This document shows positions 6,898 through 17,041 of a stretch of DNA of 64,000 nucleotides, one piece after another. The notes below the pieces were generated by a model, which did no database searches, was not told the DNA's origin, and saw only the letters and a program-made list of their open reading frames with translations. Source of the DNA: Prevotella communis (lineage in GTDB: Bacteria > Bacteroidota > Bacteroidia > Bacteroidales > Bacteroidaceae); NCBI RefSeq assembly GCF_022024175.1, contig NZ_CP091794.1:2914001-2978000 (forward strand). Reading direction: 5' to 3'. The stretch's first letter is position 1; every line of letters begins with the position of its first letter. The translations under genes were made by a program, and so were the position numbers.

Positions 6898-9177
6898 TTA
6901 CTTAATAACGACCTTCTTACCATTGATGATGAATAGACCCTTCAGAGCCTTGCTCACCTTCTGACCGTTCAGATTATAGATAACACCATCATTGATGCTA
7001 CTCTTCACGGTATTAATACTTGTCAGTGTCTGTTCATCCTGCTCTGCATCGATGAAATAGATGTGACAACCATTTGTATTCTTTACGACGATGTCGAAAG
7101 CGTTGCCTTCGGGAACAACCCAAGTCTGCTCGGTGTAAGTCTTTGGAGCTGCGACAGCATTGCCAGCGGCATCCTTCAACTCTGTCTCACCTGCGAACAG
7201 CTGTACGCCACGAGCATCAGTCAACTTGTGTGACTCAACACCCATCTTGATGGTGGTACCACCCTTGACAGCAGGGATAGTGAAGCACTCAAAGTTCTTA
7301 CCACCCAGCCAGAGGTATGCAGGACCGGCGTAAGTTCCAAGACTTGTTGTAGGATAGTTCACAGCGATAGCCAGTGAACGGTTGCCTGCGAAGGTAGCAC
7401 CAAACTGCAGACCCTTCAACTCCTCGATAACCTCACCATTAGCGGTCAACTCGCCACCCTCGGCAATAACTGCCCAGAAGCAGTTGTCCTTAGTAGCCTC
7501 AGGAGCATCGTTACCAGCTTCGGCATCAGCTTTCTTCTCTACATCGCTCCATCCGGCAACCTTACTAGCAGCAGCATCGGCCTTCAGATTGGCAACAGTA
7601 GCCTCGCTCCACTTGGTGAAGTTCCAAGTATGAACGGGTTCAACATGCTTGTAGATACCCTCAACCTTGGCTACAAGGGGAGCCTGGAAGCCACCGAAGA
7701 AGGTCATCATGCAGATTTGTGGCAGAATGCCATCTGCAGAAACACCGCACTTGGGATCATCGGCAAACACATACTTGAACTCGGTAGCACCGGCAGGAAC
7801 ATCAACCAGATCCTGGTTAGACCAGAATGCGAGATGCCATCCTGCAGCAACAGGCTCAGCAAACTTAATAACTATATAGTCGCAACCCTTTACATCGATA
7901 TTCATCATCTTGATAGCAATGTTCAGATCGCCATTTACAGTATAGGTGTTATAGCCCTCACCCTCTACCAGTTCAGCACGTGTGAAGTCGTCGAGATCCT
8001 TACCCTGACTCTGGGCAATCTCTACGAGGCCATCGGCCAAGTTTGCCTTGTTGAACACAGATACAGCCTGTGCCAGTGCTTCCTTAGCAACGTCAACATC
8101 ATCGATAGTTGTGGCATTAAGAGCAGCCTCAGCTTGACGGATAGCGGCAGCCAGTGCGTCAGCACCTTCCATGCCCTCTGTCTCGATAGCCTTCACCTTC
8201 TCAATAGCAGTGCTCAACTCGTACTTAGCAACACTCAGCTTGTTGATAACCACCTTAATCTCGATATCTGACATCGGAGCAGACTTACCATCTGTATCAG
8301 CAACACGGAGGTCGCTCAACTTGATAGCGGCGCCGGCAGCCAGAGAGGCATCAGCCTTTACCTTGAAAGAGAAGAGGACACCATCCGTACCAGTGATCAC
8401 AGTGTTTCTATTAGAACTCAGTACAAAGTTAGTATAGCCATCAAACTCCTTTACCTTGAAGCTCAGAGGAGACTGGGCACGGTCAGAACGGATGAACTTA
8501 CCCTCTTCGCCTGCGATAATCTCCAAGCCGGCAGGAACAGTAACAGTACCTGAAACAGCAGCAACATTATCAACGCCCTCATTGCTCAGGGTGACATCAA
8601 TCTGATACTCCTTGTTTAATTCTGCCTCCAGCATAGCGGGAGCCTCCATCTTACAAGAACCCAGACTAAGCATCGTCACTGTGCTTGTGGATGCAGTAAC
8701 ATTGTTGAGCAGATTGGCATTCTCGTCAGAAACAACGATCTCAGTCAGTTTAATCTGATGATCACCGTCCTTCAGCGTGGCGTCGGGTCTTACATTGAAA
8801 GTGATCACAGCACCACTGCCAACAGCCACATTCACGTCTGTTCCCACAATAACCAGCTTACCAGTAGCGGTAGAAGCATCAATATATGCATCACCACTCT
8901 TAATACGGTCTGTCTTTTTTGCTGAGTTAGGAACATATTCCAGACCTTCAGGGAGGTCTATAGTCACTTGCAGCTGTGTGGCAACTGCATTATTGTCAAG
9001 TATCAGTGAAACAGCCTTGCCATTGGCACTTCCCATATCGGCTCTTGATACAGAAAAGTCCTCCAAATAAAGTTTCACTTGAGCGGATGAAATCACTGTC
9101 TGTGCCAAGAAGAGCAACATCAGCAGCATGCCTTTAGTCATCCGTTTTCTAATTGTCGTTATATTAATCATATTCAT
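6898..9177 (-). CDS. Secreted multidomain protein with two cohesin-like modules and a sorting tail
   Basis: 759 residues. After a signal peptide ending near SSAQ (about residue 33) come two beta-rich modules, about 34-170 and 174-310. They share the pattern 'LPEGLEY / VPAGLEI ... ITFNVRPDATL / FSFKVKADASL' and look like cohesin folds. A helical FIVAR-like segment follows (about 312-380), then beta-rich regions including a 'HTWNFTKWSEATVANL' module typical of Prevotella surface proteins. The C-terminus (VIYNLNGQKVSKALKGLFII and following) is a type A sorting tail of the kind used by T9SS. No promoter box is seen in the 97-bp gap to the upstream giant gene, so cotranscription is inferred. The cohesin call is by pattern; it could be a non-cohesin Ig-like fold. 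Confidence 0.75.
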   Translation of the reverse strand: MNMINITTIRKRMTKGMLLMLLFLAQTVISSAQVKLYLEDFSVSRADMGSANGKAVSLILDNNAVATQLQVTIDLPEGLEYVPNSAKKTDRIKSGDAYIDASTATGKLVIVGTDVNVAVGSGAVITFNVRPDATLKDGDHQIKLTEIVVSDENANLLNNVTASTSTVTMLSLGSCKMEAPAMLEAELNKEYQIDVTLSNEGVDNVAAVSGTVTVPAGLEIIAGEEGKFIRSDRAQSPLSFKVKEFDGYTNFVLSSNRNTVITGTDGVLFSFKVKADASLAAGAAIKLSDLRVADTDGKSAPMSDIEIKVVINKLSVAKYELSTAIEKVKAIETEGMEGADALAAAIRQAEAALNATTIDDVDVAKEALAQAVSVFNKANLADGLVEIAQSQGKDLDDFTRAELVEGEGYNTYTVNGDLNIAIKMMNIDVKGCDYIVIKFAEPVAAGWHLAFWSNQDLVDVPAGATEFKYVFADDPKCGVSADGILPQICMMTFFGGFQAPLVAKVEGIYKHVEPVHTWNFTKWSEATVANLKADAAASKVAGWSDVEKKADAEAGNDAPEATKDNCFWAVIAEGGELTANGEVIEELKGLQFGATFAGNRSLAIAVNYPTTSLGTYAGPAYLWLGGKNFECFTIPAVKGGTTIKMGVESHKLTDARGVQLFAGETELKDAAGNAVAAPKTYTEQTWVVPEGNAFDIVVKNTNGCHIYFIDAEQDEQTLTSINTVKSSINDGVIYNLNGQKVSKALKGLFIINGKKVVIK

Positions 9178-9207
9178 GAATTTTATTGATTAATGTATTA
9201 GAAATGA

Positions 9208-9245
9208 GGGTGGCAGCGATGCCGAGTGCAGCGAAGCTGCCACCC
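9208..9245 (-). promoter_or_regulatory. Intercistronic hairpin between giant protein and cohesin-like gene
   Basis: GGGTGGCAGC (9208-9217) pairs perfectly with GCTGCCACCC (9236-9245). In the transcript an alternative GCAGC-TTC-GCTGC hairpin uses half of the same stem. There is no T-run, so it is better read as an attenuator or RNA-processing/stability element than a full terminator. Confidence 0.55.
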
Positions 9246-9274
9246 AACAATTACATTTTTAGAGAAGTACGTGC

Positions 9275-12200
9275 TTACTTCACCACCTTACCGGTAGTAC
9301 CATCAGCACGACGGATGATATTAATACCCTTCTTCAGACCGTTCTTCACACGTCCGCCGAGGTCGTAAACCTTCTGCTTCAGTGATTCAAAGGTGCTAAC
9401 AGTATCGATACCAGTAGCATCATTGCCAATAGCGAAGCTACGAGTTACGGCATTAGCGTCAGAGAAGAGGATGTTCAGCAGTTCTGGTGTGCCTGTGCCC
9501 TCAACCTCGAGGTAGAGCACTGCGCCCTCATTGCCACTGAAGGTCTCACCCTTCACAGAAGAAGCTACCATGCGGATGCTGCCATCCAACTGTGTACGGC
9601 TGTAGAGCTTGTGGCTCTCGCCAGCACGGTCGCTCAACTGAGCACCTACCAACTTCATACCCTCTGGCAGTACCAGATCCATCTGGAATGCGGTGTAGTC
9701 GGTAACGTTGGCCAGGTTGACAGCGATGCGGTTTGTTCCCTGTGTCATTGTCAGGCTCTCGCCCTCCATCTTCTCGGCACGAGCGGCAGCATAGCCATTC
9801 CAGTCGTGTGTCAGGATGTAGTTGACAATGGCGGTCAGGTCACCAACCTCAATCACCTCATTCTGGTTGATATCGACATTCTGGAACAAGTCGCTATCAC
9901 CGGCAGGCTGAGCAGTAGGATCGAGAATCATGTTGAGTACCTTCTGGTAGTCGAGCACGTTCACAGCCTTATCCTCATTAGCATCACCAAGCAGGCTGAG
10001 GTTATCTATTGCATCTGCAAGGTCAGTAATCTCCTTAGCAATAGCAGCTACAGTCTTCATCTGTTCTGCAAAGTCGGCATCACTGGTGCAATCCTTATAG
10101 AAGAATTTTCCATCTTCATATTTGACGTAATAGTAACCAAGTCCAGAAACATTGAGGAAGTATTGTGCTTCAACGTCGAATGAACCAACATACGTTTGCA
10201 TAGAAGTGTAATATTCCTTCCACAGAGCCGTAATATGTTTGACGATATTAACCTTCTCAGCAATCACTCTTGCCCAAAGTGCATTAGAGTATGTATTTGC
10301 CTTGTACTTAACATTGATAACATTTGTGAGATCATCAGACAGTGCCTGTCTCTGCGCATCAAGTTCTGAGTAGGCACTATTATTAAGATAGTTCTGAATC
10401 AGAGACTCAATGTTGGCCTTATTAGCCACTGCAGAATTTTCTGTCAAAGACTTTGTCTTATTAGCATCTTCAATGGCTTTTGCAGCATCATTCAAATACT
10501 TCTGAGCGCCACCGGTTAGTTCGGGTTCTTCAGCATCGTTATACTCCTCAATACTATAAAGATAGGCATCACCAACATACTCGTATGTACCAACCTTAGC
10601 CTTAGCATCATTGATTGCCTTCTGGAGATCGTCAATTTCCTTAGACAGCTTTTCATAAGCCGTAGCGTTAGTAGTAAACTGATCCTGGTAACCCTTAATA
10701 GCATTGGCAACAGGAGTCAGAGCTGTCTTGATAGCATCGAGCTTAGCCTGATACTGATCCTTGTAGAACGAGATGTTCTCCTCGCCCTGGATAGCAGCCT
10801 TGACATCAGCAATCTGTGCCTGGATCTCAGCGATAGCGTCAGAAATCTTCTTGTCGCCAACCTTCTGATCACCTACCCATGCATCGTTGCCTTCGAGTGA
10901 AGCAGTAGTCTCCAGAGTTCCAATCTGAGTATTGAAGTCAGCAAGTACGTCGGCATTAGCTGTGCTTGCATTAGCAGCGAGCAACTCAGTCTCCTTGTCG
11001 GCGATATCGTTCTGCAGCTTAACCAACTTAGCGGTAGCAGCCAAGATCTCGTCATACTGGATGTCATCTGCAGGCTTGTCGAGGTCCTCGATAGCGATAG
11101 CAGCAACAGCAGCCTCCAGATCGTCGATATCCTTCTTATAAGCAGTTGCTGTCTCGCCCAGACCATTAGCAGCCACATAAGCATTGTACTGGTTCTTCAG
11201 CTCGGTGATGTCGGCAGAAAGGCCTGTCTTCTCAGTACCAAAGGCAGTAGTCAGATATTCCTCGACATCGTTAGCATGACTTTCAATATAACCCAGTAAT
11301 GTAGCTTTCTTTGCAACAGCAGTACCTGCCTCCTTATACTGTTTGGCAGCATCCTTACCCTGCTTTACCAAGCCTTCGAGTGTAGCGGACGAAGTGGCAT
11401 ACTTATAAGGAGCAATTGCAGCCTTAGCCTCAGTCAACTTATCCTCCAGAGGTTTAATTGCAGCCAGAATCTCTTCGTAAGCCTTGGCATTATCCTTATC
11501 GGCAGCAATAGCATTGTCAACTGCTTTCTGAGCATTGTCTGCAATTGTCAGGAATTCATCGAGGATACCAGCGGCTTCGTCACGATTTGCGAAATTCTTC
11601 TTCAAAGACTTTGCGTAAGCCACGTCGGTCTTCGTCTTATCATCCTTGTCGTCGTATGCCTTCTCAAGATTATCCAACTGAGTAGCCTTAACGTTGTTCA
11701 CGTCGTCAGCAATAGTCTTCTTTTCGATGTCAGCCTTAATCTCTGCATACTTATCGTCAGCAGCCTTAATGCGCTTGTCGATATCCTTAGCAGCAGCAGC
11801 GTCCTTGTCGTCAGCCAGCATGTTGTCGATATCAGCCAAACCATCGATAGCAGCCTCAACGTCTGCGAGACTCCATTCATTCAGAGCTTTCTCACCAGCG
11901 GCAATCAAGTCCTCAACATCCTTGAAGGCATCCTTCTGGGCATCGGCATCGTATGCTTTGATAGCATTCTTAGCGGCAGACAGCTTGTCATTGAATGTAT
12001 CCTTCTTGGGAGTCCATACATTGTCCTTAATAGCAGTCTTAACGGCATCCTTGAAGGTATTGAGAGCGGTTGTGATATTCTGCTGAATAGTGGTAGCCTG
12101 AGTGTTATAGTCGTCCACACTGAATACCTCAGGACTAACAGTAGCAACATAAGCAGCATTCTCTTTCTGTGTCAGAGTTGCAATGTCTGTCGGACAGCTA

Positions 12201-15200
12201 TAGAGTGCTGCATCGAGATCAGCGGCAGCAGCATCTACAGCATCCTTGATGGCTGCATTGGTTGAGCTGTACTTAGCACGCTCCTCAACGGCTGTCTGAT
12301 AAGCCTTTGTTGCCAGGTCAATAGTACCATCTACATGTTTACCATCCTTCTCGTAACCCATGAAGCTCTCGTGAGCAGCCTTATTGTCAGCAGTAACGAA
12401 CTCGCTGTAAGATGCGTTCTGACGAGCCTTCACATCTTCGATACTTGCCTGGATAGCAGCGAAGTCCTTAGTACCGGCAACAGACTTACCTTCCTTATAG
12501 TTAGCCTCTACAGCCTCCTTATATCCAGTCAGTGTTACCTGGATAGAATCGAGTTCATTGAGCCAATCCTGCACCTTAGAACTAAGGTCGGTAGCAGCAA
12601 TCTCTGTATAAGTATTGTTCCACAGAGTCTGAGTAGCATCGGCAGCTTTCTTCTGCTCGTCGTACTTCTTCTTATTGGCAATAGCATCGCTCTTAACAGC
12701 CTTCACCTTGGCGATAAGGTTAGTAATCTCTGTTACGAAGGCATCCTTAGTGCTTACAGACTTACGATCAGTCAGGTCTTTCTTCATGTTAGTGAGGATA
12801 GTAGCCTTCTTAGTAGCGTAGTCTTGCTGTAAACCTAAGTAGTAATCCTTGGCAGCTTCACCGCAAACTGCTGCAATCTCTGCTTCAGACAATGCAACGA
12901 GGTTATTTCCATCCGTCTTCGTGAAGATGGTGTCAGGCTGCAACTTAGCCATATTGTTGTCCACCAGAGCCTTGTAAGCCTCCCAGTTATCGCTCTCAGC
13001 CTTAGCTTCAGCCTTCAAGTTATTGATAGCCTGAGTGATTGTGGCGATAGAATAAACGGTGGTAACATCCTTATTATTTACCTTCTTGGTGACAGAGATG
13101 CTATTGTCCTTCCATGCACTACCCAGTGTTTCTGCAGCAGCAGAATCAGCGATTGCCGTGCTCATAGCTTCGATGTCGGCATCGATAGCGGCCTTCTTAG
13201 CAGTATAAGACTTGTCGGCAGCAAGTCCAGTCTCAAATACCTTGAAGTCTCCCTTCTTAGCTGTTGCATCATCGCTCACTGCAGTTTCGTTCGTTACATT
13301 CTTCAAGCTCTTCAGAGCAGCAAGTTCTGCAGCCTGCAAATCAGTAACAGCCTTTAATGCGGAAGTCTTAAGATTGCCATTAGCTTCCACCTTAGCCTTA
13401 ATGGCAGGAGCAGCTTCCTCAAGAGCAGTCAGCTGAGCAGACAACTTAGTGTACTGAACGTTTAAACCAGGAGTCTTCTCGTCAGTATTGGTATAGACAA
13501 GGGTCTGGTCATTCTCGCGATAGGTCAAAGACTTGATTTGGATTGTGTGCCAGTTGGTACCAGCCTTAACCTTTTCAAGACCCAAGGTCAAAGTTCCATC
13601 CGTAACGAAGACATTATCAAACGTGAACTCTCCATTAGCGGCAGTTGAGCCGGCCTTCTTAGCTGTAATCCACTGCTTTTTATCGTTAGCGAAAACATAT
13701 GCGACATCAGCTGCATCACTCTGAATTGCATGGTCATTATCCACATTATTTGCAGCCATCGCATTAGCACATACTACCACATTGTAAATACCGTTCTTAA
13801 GACCTGAAACGGTTTGTTTCAACATGGTTCCTGTCTGTTGACAACTAGAAGCATTATATGTTTCAACCATCTGCTTTCCGTTAACTGCAGGAGCAGCCCA
13901 TGTGCCAGCAAGTCCACTAGCGCCTGTCCAAGCTGCGGCATCTGTACCAACAGAAGCAGTCTTATCTACATTTGTTACAGTAGTTGGAACAAAAGCACTA
14001 TTGCTACCCTGCAGCGTGGTGAGAGCGGTCTCCAGATCACTAACCTCCTTTGCTACAGCACCACCGTCCTTACCAGTGTTACCCAGCGTTGATTTAGCAG
14101 TACCAATCTTATAGGTTGTCTTGAAATCATCGATTTTCTTCCACAAGCCTGTCTTTGGAGTGGCTTCATTATCACCAATGCTTGTAGCGAGATCGGCTTT
14201 TGCCTGAGCGTTAGCAGCAACCCTGTCCTCAACATTCTTTGCAAAGGTCTCAAGACCAGCCTGATCTGCAATGAGTTTAGTAACCTTTTCGCCCCAGCCC
14301 TGAAGCACAGAAGCGGTATTAGCCTTCAGAGACTCAATCTGAATGCTATGCCAGTTGGTTCCACCTTTTTCTTTGTTGATACCCCATTTCAGAGTACCAT
14401 CTGTTACAGCAATAGATTCAATCGTATAAATAGTATTGGTAGCACCACCAGTTACTTTAACAGGCACTTTCTTGTTGTTTGCAAAAACAAAAGCGATATC
14501 TTCCTTATCAATATTGGTATTGCCTTGGTCAACGGCATTTACATAAGCCTTTAAAGTGTAAAGACCATTCGCAAGACCATTTACAGTCTGATACAATACA
14601 TCACCAGTGGATTTATCCTTATTCGATGCATCACACCAATGCTCAACCATCGCAAGCCCATTGATAGTCTGATTCTGATAGTTAGTCCAATAGCCTGGAT
14701 CTACAAAGGCCGTACTCCAACCAGACTTATCCTTATTTACTTTACCGGTATAGTCTATCGTCTCCGATTTAGCATCAATCTCATTCTTTGCGGCATTCTT
14801 TGCGGCAACAACTGCATCATAAGCGTCAGAGATTTCCTTCTCAACGCCTTTGAATGTAGCAACATCGTCACCAAGTTTAGAAGCGTCCTTAGCGGAGAAT
14901 GCCGTAATCTTATCATTCAGGGCTGTAAGAGAATCTGTCAATGCAGTAGCGTCGAAGCTATTCTGGTCGGCCTGAACGTTAGTCAGCAAAGTTGCAATGT
15001 CGGTAGTGATAGCTTCATCAGCATTGATGTCGAGCATAGCTGCCCAGTGCTCTGCACCAACTTTTTCCTGAGCAGTCTTAATAGCCTTCTTAATGTCATT
15101 GATACGCTTTTGAATCAGGTCGAGTTTTGTCTTATAGTCATAACCCTCAGCAGTATAGATTGCAAGATCCTTCACCTGGTCGCGAGCAGCGTCGAGATCT

Positions 15201-16843
15201 GTCTTGTACTTAGCCATAGCTGTCTGCAAAGCATTATACTTAGCAACAGCCTGCTTAGGCATACCATCAACAGCAGGCTCTGTAGTACCAGCATAAGTAT
15301 CAATCAAATCCTGAATATCTTTGGTTTTCAGTGCTTCATTGAAGGTGCGTGCGGTACCTGTACCGTCTGCCTTATAGGCCTTAGCAGCATCACTTGTGAG
15401 TTTTGAAATCTTATTCTGAATGTCATTTACGTATGCTTCATAGTAGTTCTTTGCCTCATACAGACCATCGGTAGATTTCAATGCGTTGACAGCGGTCTTA
15501 GCATTATTCAAGTTGGTCTGCAAAGTAGCGATAGCCTCAGTTGTAGCCTTGTTGGCATCAAACTCAGCATTAGCTGTTGCCACCTTACTCTCCAGGGTGC
15601 TAAGCTTTGTCTCAGCAGCTTTCTGCTCTGTTGTAATGTCAAGACCTACCTGAGCAGCAGAGTTCCTAGCATTCTCAATCTTGGTGTTGAGTGCGTTAAT
15701 TGCGTTCTCAGCCTCAGTCTTAGGCCAAGCGGTTGAAATATCATTAGACTTAGGTTTAACATTATCAAGTCGGGTCTGGAAACCTGTCACAATGGCATGC
15801 AAATCATCGTAGGCCTTCTGATTATCTACTGCCTTACCCTTCCATTTTGCAACGATATCACTAATCTGCTCCTCTGTAGGAATCTTTCCCTTATTTGTAA
15901 CTTCGTCAGCAGCAGCGGTCTTACCGGTATAAGAAGCATAGCTGGCCTGAGTTGCCTCAGTGATCTTCTTATTAATGTTTTCATTCAGATCATACTTGGC
16001 TGTGTTTTCTTTCTCAGCATTACCAAGCAGATATGCAGCCTCCTTAATAAGAGCCTGCTCCAATTCTGTAACAGCAGCGTTGTACTTACCCTTGATGGTT
16101 GTGATAACAGCATTTACACGGGCGTAAGCCTGCTCATTCAGATAAGCAGCCTCAGCAGCAGCAGTCTTAGCATCCAAATCCTCAATCTCTTTCTGGATAG
16201 TAGACTTCTCCGCATAAAGTTTGAAGTTCACATAGTCATCATAGCTGGCTTCTGCATTTGTCTTGATATTACCAATCTTCAGGTTAATCCTTTCAAGAGA
16301 ATCAGCATCCTCTTTCTTAGCAGCATACTTCTTGCCTAATGACTCGAAAGCATCAGAATATGCATAGCCATTAATCTTGGCAGCTAAAGTGGAAGACTGG
16401 CCCTTCAGCGCTTCAACAGCACCAGCAAAATCGAATGTCAGATTGATAAAGGGGGCACCAAACGTGAAATCAGCACCAGACTCCTCAGGATCGGTACTTT
16501 CAAGAGAAATTGCAACCTCAGTGATGCCTGTCTTTTTGGTCAGATCGATGACAACATTATTTTCATCATTATCACCCAGTTCTACTGCTGATGGACCAGC
16601 AGAGATGCGGCACTTTTCTTCGCCATCAACCTTAATCTTAACATCATAAACATTTGTTGTAACTATGCCCTTCAAAGCATACATACCAGGAGCAAGCGCA
16701 AATTTGCCAAGATCCAATTTGCCATTAGCAGACTGGAGTACCTGAGCATTAATTTGTGTTGCCTTCACATTAACGTCGGCTGCATTTGCCATAACTGGAA
16801 TTGCGCCTAAAGCAATTACCGAGTAAACAAATTCTGTTCTCAT
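9275..16843 (-). CDS. Giant coiled-coil surface protein with dockerin-like module and sorting tail
   Basis: 2522 residues. It has a signal peptide (MRTEFVYSVIALGAIPVMAN, then AAD), a short beta domain, then about 2,100 residues dominated by Ala/Lys/Asp-rich helices predicted to be coiled coil or FIVAR-like. Two jelly-roll-like modules interrupt the helices, ending near residues 835 and 1100, each with a GTNWH-x-IQI-x-SL signature that suggests carbohydrate or ligand binding. Near 2280-2345 a pair of Asp/Asn-rich loops (LGDANEDKAVNVLDY and VDINQNEVIEVGDL) forms a type I dockerin-like module. A cohesin-like domain (about 2350-2470) and a sorting tail (VYDLGGRVKNGLKKGINIIR) follow. It is probably an outer-surface stalk or adhesin exported by T9SS. 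Its own promoter (16992-16999) has a leader of about 140 nt and a LytTR-like site upstream. Confidence 0.82.
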   Translation of the reverse strand: MRTEFVYSVIALGAIPVMANAADVNVKATQINAQVLQSANGKLDLGKFALAPGMYALKGIVTTNVYDVKIKVDGEEKCRISAGPSAVELGDNDENNVVIDLTKKTGITEVAISLESTDPEESGADFTFGAPFINLTFDFAGAVEALKGQSSTLAAKINGYAYSDAFESLGKKYAAKKEDADSLERINLKIGNIKTNAEASYDDYVNFKLYAEKSTIQKEIEDLDAKTAAAEAAYLNEQAYARVNAVITTIKGKYNAAVTELEQALIKEAAYLLGNAEKENTAKYDLNENINKKITEATQASYASYTGKTAAADEVTNKGKIPTEEQISDIVAKWKGKAVDNQKAYDDLHAIVTGFQTRLDNVKPKSNDISTAWPKTEAENAINALNTKIENARNSAAQVGLDITTEQKAAETKLSTLESKVATANAEFDANKATTEAIATLQTNLNNAKTAVNALKSTDGLYEAKNYYEAYVNDIQNKISKLTSDAAKAYKADGTGTARTFNEALKTKDIQDLIDTYAGTTEPAVDGMPKQAVAKYNALQTAMAKYKTDLDAARDQVKDLAIYTAEGYDYKTKLDLIQKRINDIKKAIKTAQEKVGAEHWAAMLDINADEAITTDIATLLTNVQADQNSFDATALTDSLTALNDKITAFSAKDASKLGDDVATFKGVEKEISDAYDAVVAAKNAAKNEIDAKSETIDYTGKVNKDKSGWSTAFVDPGYWTNYQNQTINGLAMVEHWCDASNKDKSTGDVLYQTVNGLANGLYTLKAYVNAVDQGNTNIDKEDIAFVFANNKKVPVKVTGGATNTIYTIESIAVTDGTLKWGINKEKGGTNWHSIQIESLKANTASVLQGWGEKVTKLIADQAGLETFAKNVEDRVAANAQAKADLATSIGDNEATPKTGLWKKIDDFKTTYKIGTAKSTLGNTGKDGGAVAKEVSDLETALTTLQGSNSAFVPTTVTNVDKTASVGTDAAAWTGASGLAGTWAAPAVNGKQMVETYNASSCQQTGTMLKQTVSGLKNGIYNVVVCANAMAANNVDNDHAIQSDAADVAYVFANDKKQWITAKKAGSTAANGEFTFDNVFVTDGTLTLGLEKVKAGTNWHTIQIKSLTYRENDQTLVYTNTDEKTPGLNVQYTKLSAQLTALEEAAPAIKAKVEANGNLKTSALKAVTDLQAAELAALKSLKNVTNETAVSDDATAKKGDFKVFETGLAADKSYTAKKAAIDADIEAMSTAIADSAAAETLGSAWKDNSISVTKKVNNKDVTTVYSIATITQAINNLKAEAKAESDNWEAYKALVDNNMAKLQPDTIFTKTDGNNLVALSEAEIAAVCGEAAKDYYLGLQQDYATKKATILTNMKKDLTDRKSVSTKDAFVTEITNLIAKVKAVKSDAIANKKKYDEQKKAADATQTLWNNTYTEIAATDLSSKVQDWLNELDSIQVTLTGYKEAVEANYKEGKSVAGTKDFAAIQASIEDVKARQNASYSEFVTADNKAAHESFMGYEKDGKHVDGTIDLATKAYQTAVEERAKYSSTNAAIKDAVDAAAADLDAALYSCPTDIATLTQKENAAYVATVSPEVFSVDDYNTQATTIQQNITTALNTFKDAVKTAIKDNVWTPKKDTFNDKLSAAKNAIKAYDADAQKDAFKDVEDLIAAGEKALNEWSLADVEAAIDGLADIDNMLADDKDAAAAKDIDKRIKAADDKYAEIKADIEKKTIADDVNNVKATQLDNLEKAYDDKDDKTKTDVAYAKSLKKNFANRDEAAGILDEFLTIADNAQKAVDNAIAADKDNAKAYEEILAAIKPLEDKLTEAKAAIAPYKYATSSATLEGLVKQGKDAAKQYKEAGTAVAKKATLLGYIESHANDVEEYLTTAFGTEKTGLSADITELKNQYNAYVAANGLGETATAYKKDIDDLEAAVAAIAIEDLDKPADDIQYDEILAATAKLVKLQNDIADKETELLAANASTANADVLADFNTQIGTLETTASLEGNDAWVGDQKVGDKKISDAIAEIQAQIADVKAAIQGEENISFYKDQYQAKLDAIKTALTPVANAIKGYQDQFTTNATAYEKLSKEIDDLQKAINDAKAKVGTYEYVGDAYLYSIEEYNDAEEPELTGGAQKYLNDAAKAIEDANKTKSLTENSAVANKANIESLIQNYLNNSAYSELDAQRQALSDDLTNVINVKYKANTYSNALWARVIAEKVNIVKHITALWKEYYTSMQTYVGSFDVEAQYFLNVSGLGYYYVKYEDGKFFYKDCTSDADFAEQMKTVAAIAKEITDLADAIDNLSLLGDANEDKAVNVLDYQKVLNMILDPTAQPAGDSDLFQNVDINQNEVIEVGDLTAIVNYILTHDWNGYAAARAEKMEGESLTMTQGTNRIAVNLANVTDYTAFQMDLVLPEGMKLVGAQLSDRAGESHKLYSRTQLDGSIRMVASSVKGETFSGNEGAVLYLEVEGTGTPELLNILFSDANAVTRSFAIGNDATGIDTVSTFESLKQKVYDLGGRVKNGLKKGINIIRRADGTTGKVVK

Positions 16844-16968
16844 AAGTTAGTCGTTTTTAAGTTAATAATTTTATAATATATTTAACACGTATCTAAACGC
16901 TAGAATTCGATATTAGATGGTACAGTAAAATGGTTAGTAATTCAGTTAAAGTGTCATTAATATACACA

Positions 16969-16984
16969 TAGCATTCACATGCTA
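16969..16984 (-). promoter_or_regulatory. 5'-terminal mRNA hairpin of the giant gene
   Basis: TAGCAT-GTGA-ATGCTA (minus strand), a perfect 6-bp stem beginning within a few nt of the predicted transcription start. Such 5' hairpins can protect mRNA from decay; that role is inferred. Confidence 0.45.
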
Positions 16985-16991
16985 ACAAGCG

Positions 16992-16999
16992 CAAAGATA
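16992..16999 (-). promoter_or_regulatory. -7 box of the giant-protein gene
   Basis: Minus-strand TATCTTTG followed by GC. No TTTG is seen at the -33 position about 19-21 nt upstream, which fits an activator-dependent promoter. Confidence 0.65.
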
Positions 17000-17041
17000 C
17001 AAGAAAAAAACTTAAGGCATCTAAAAAGTACCGACATCTTT

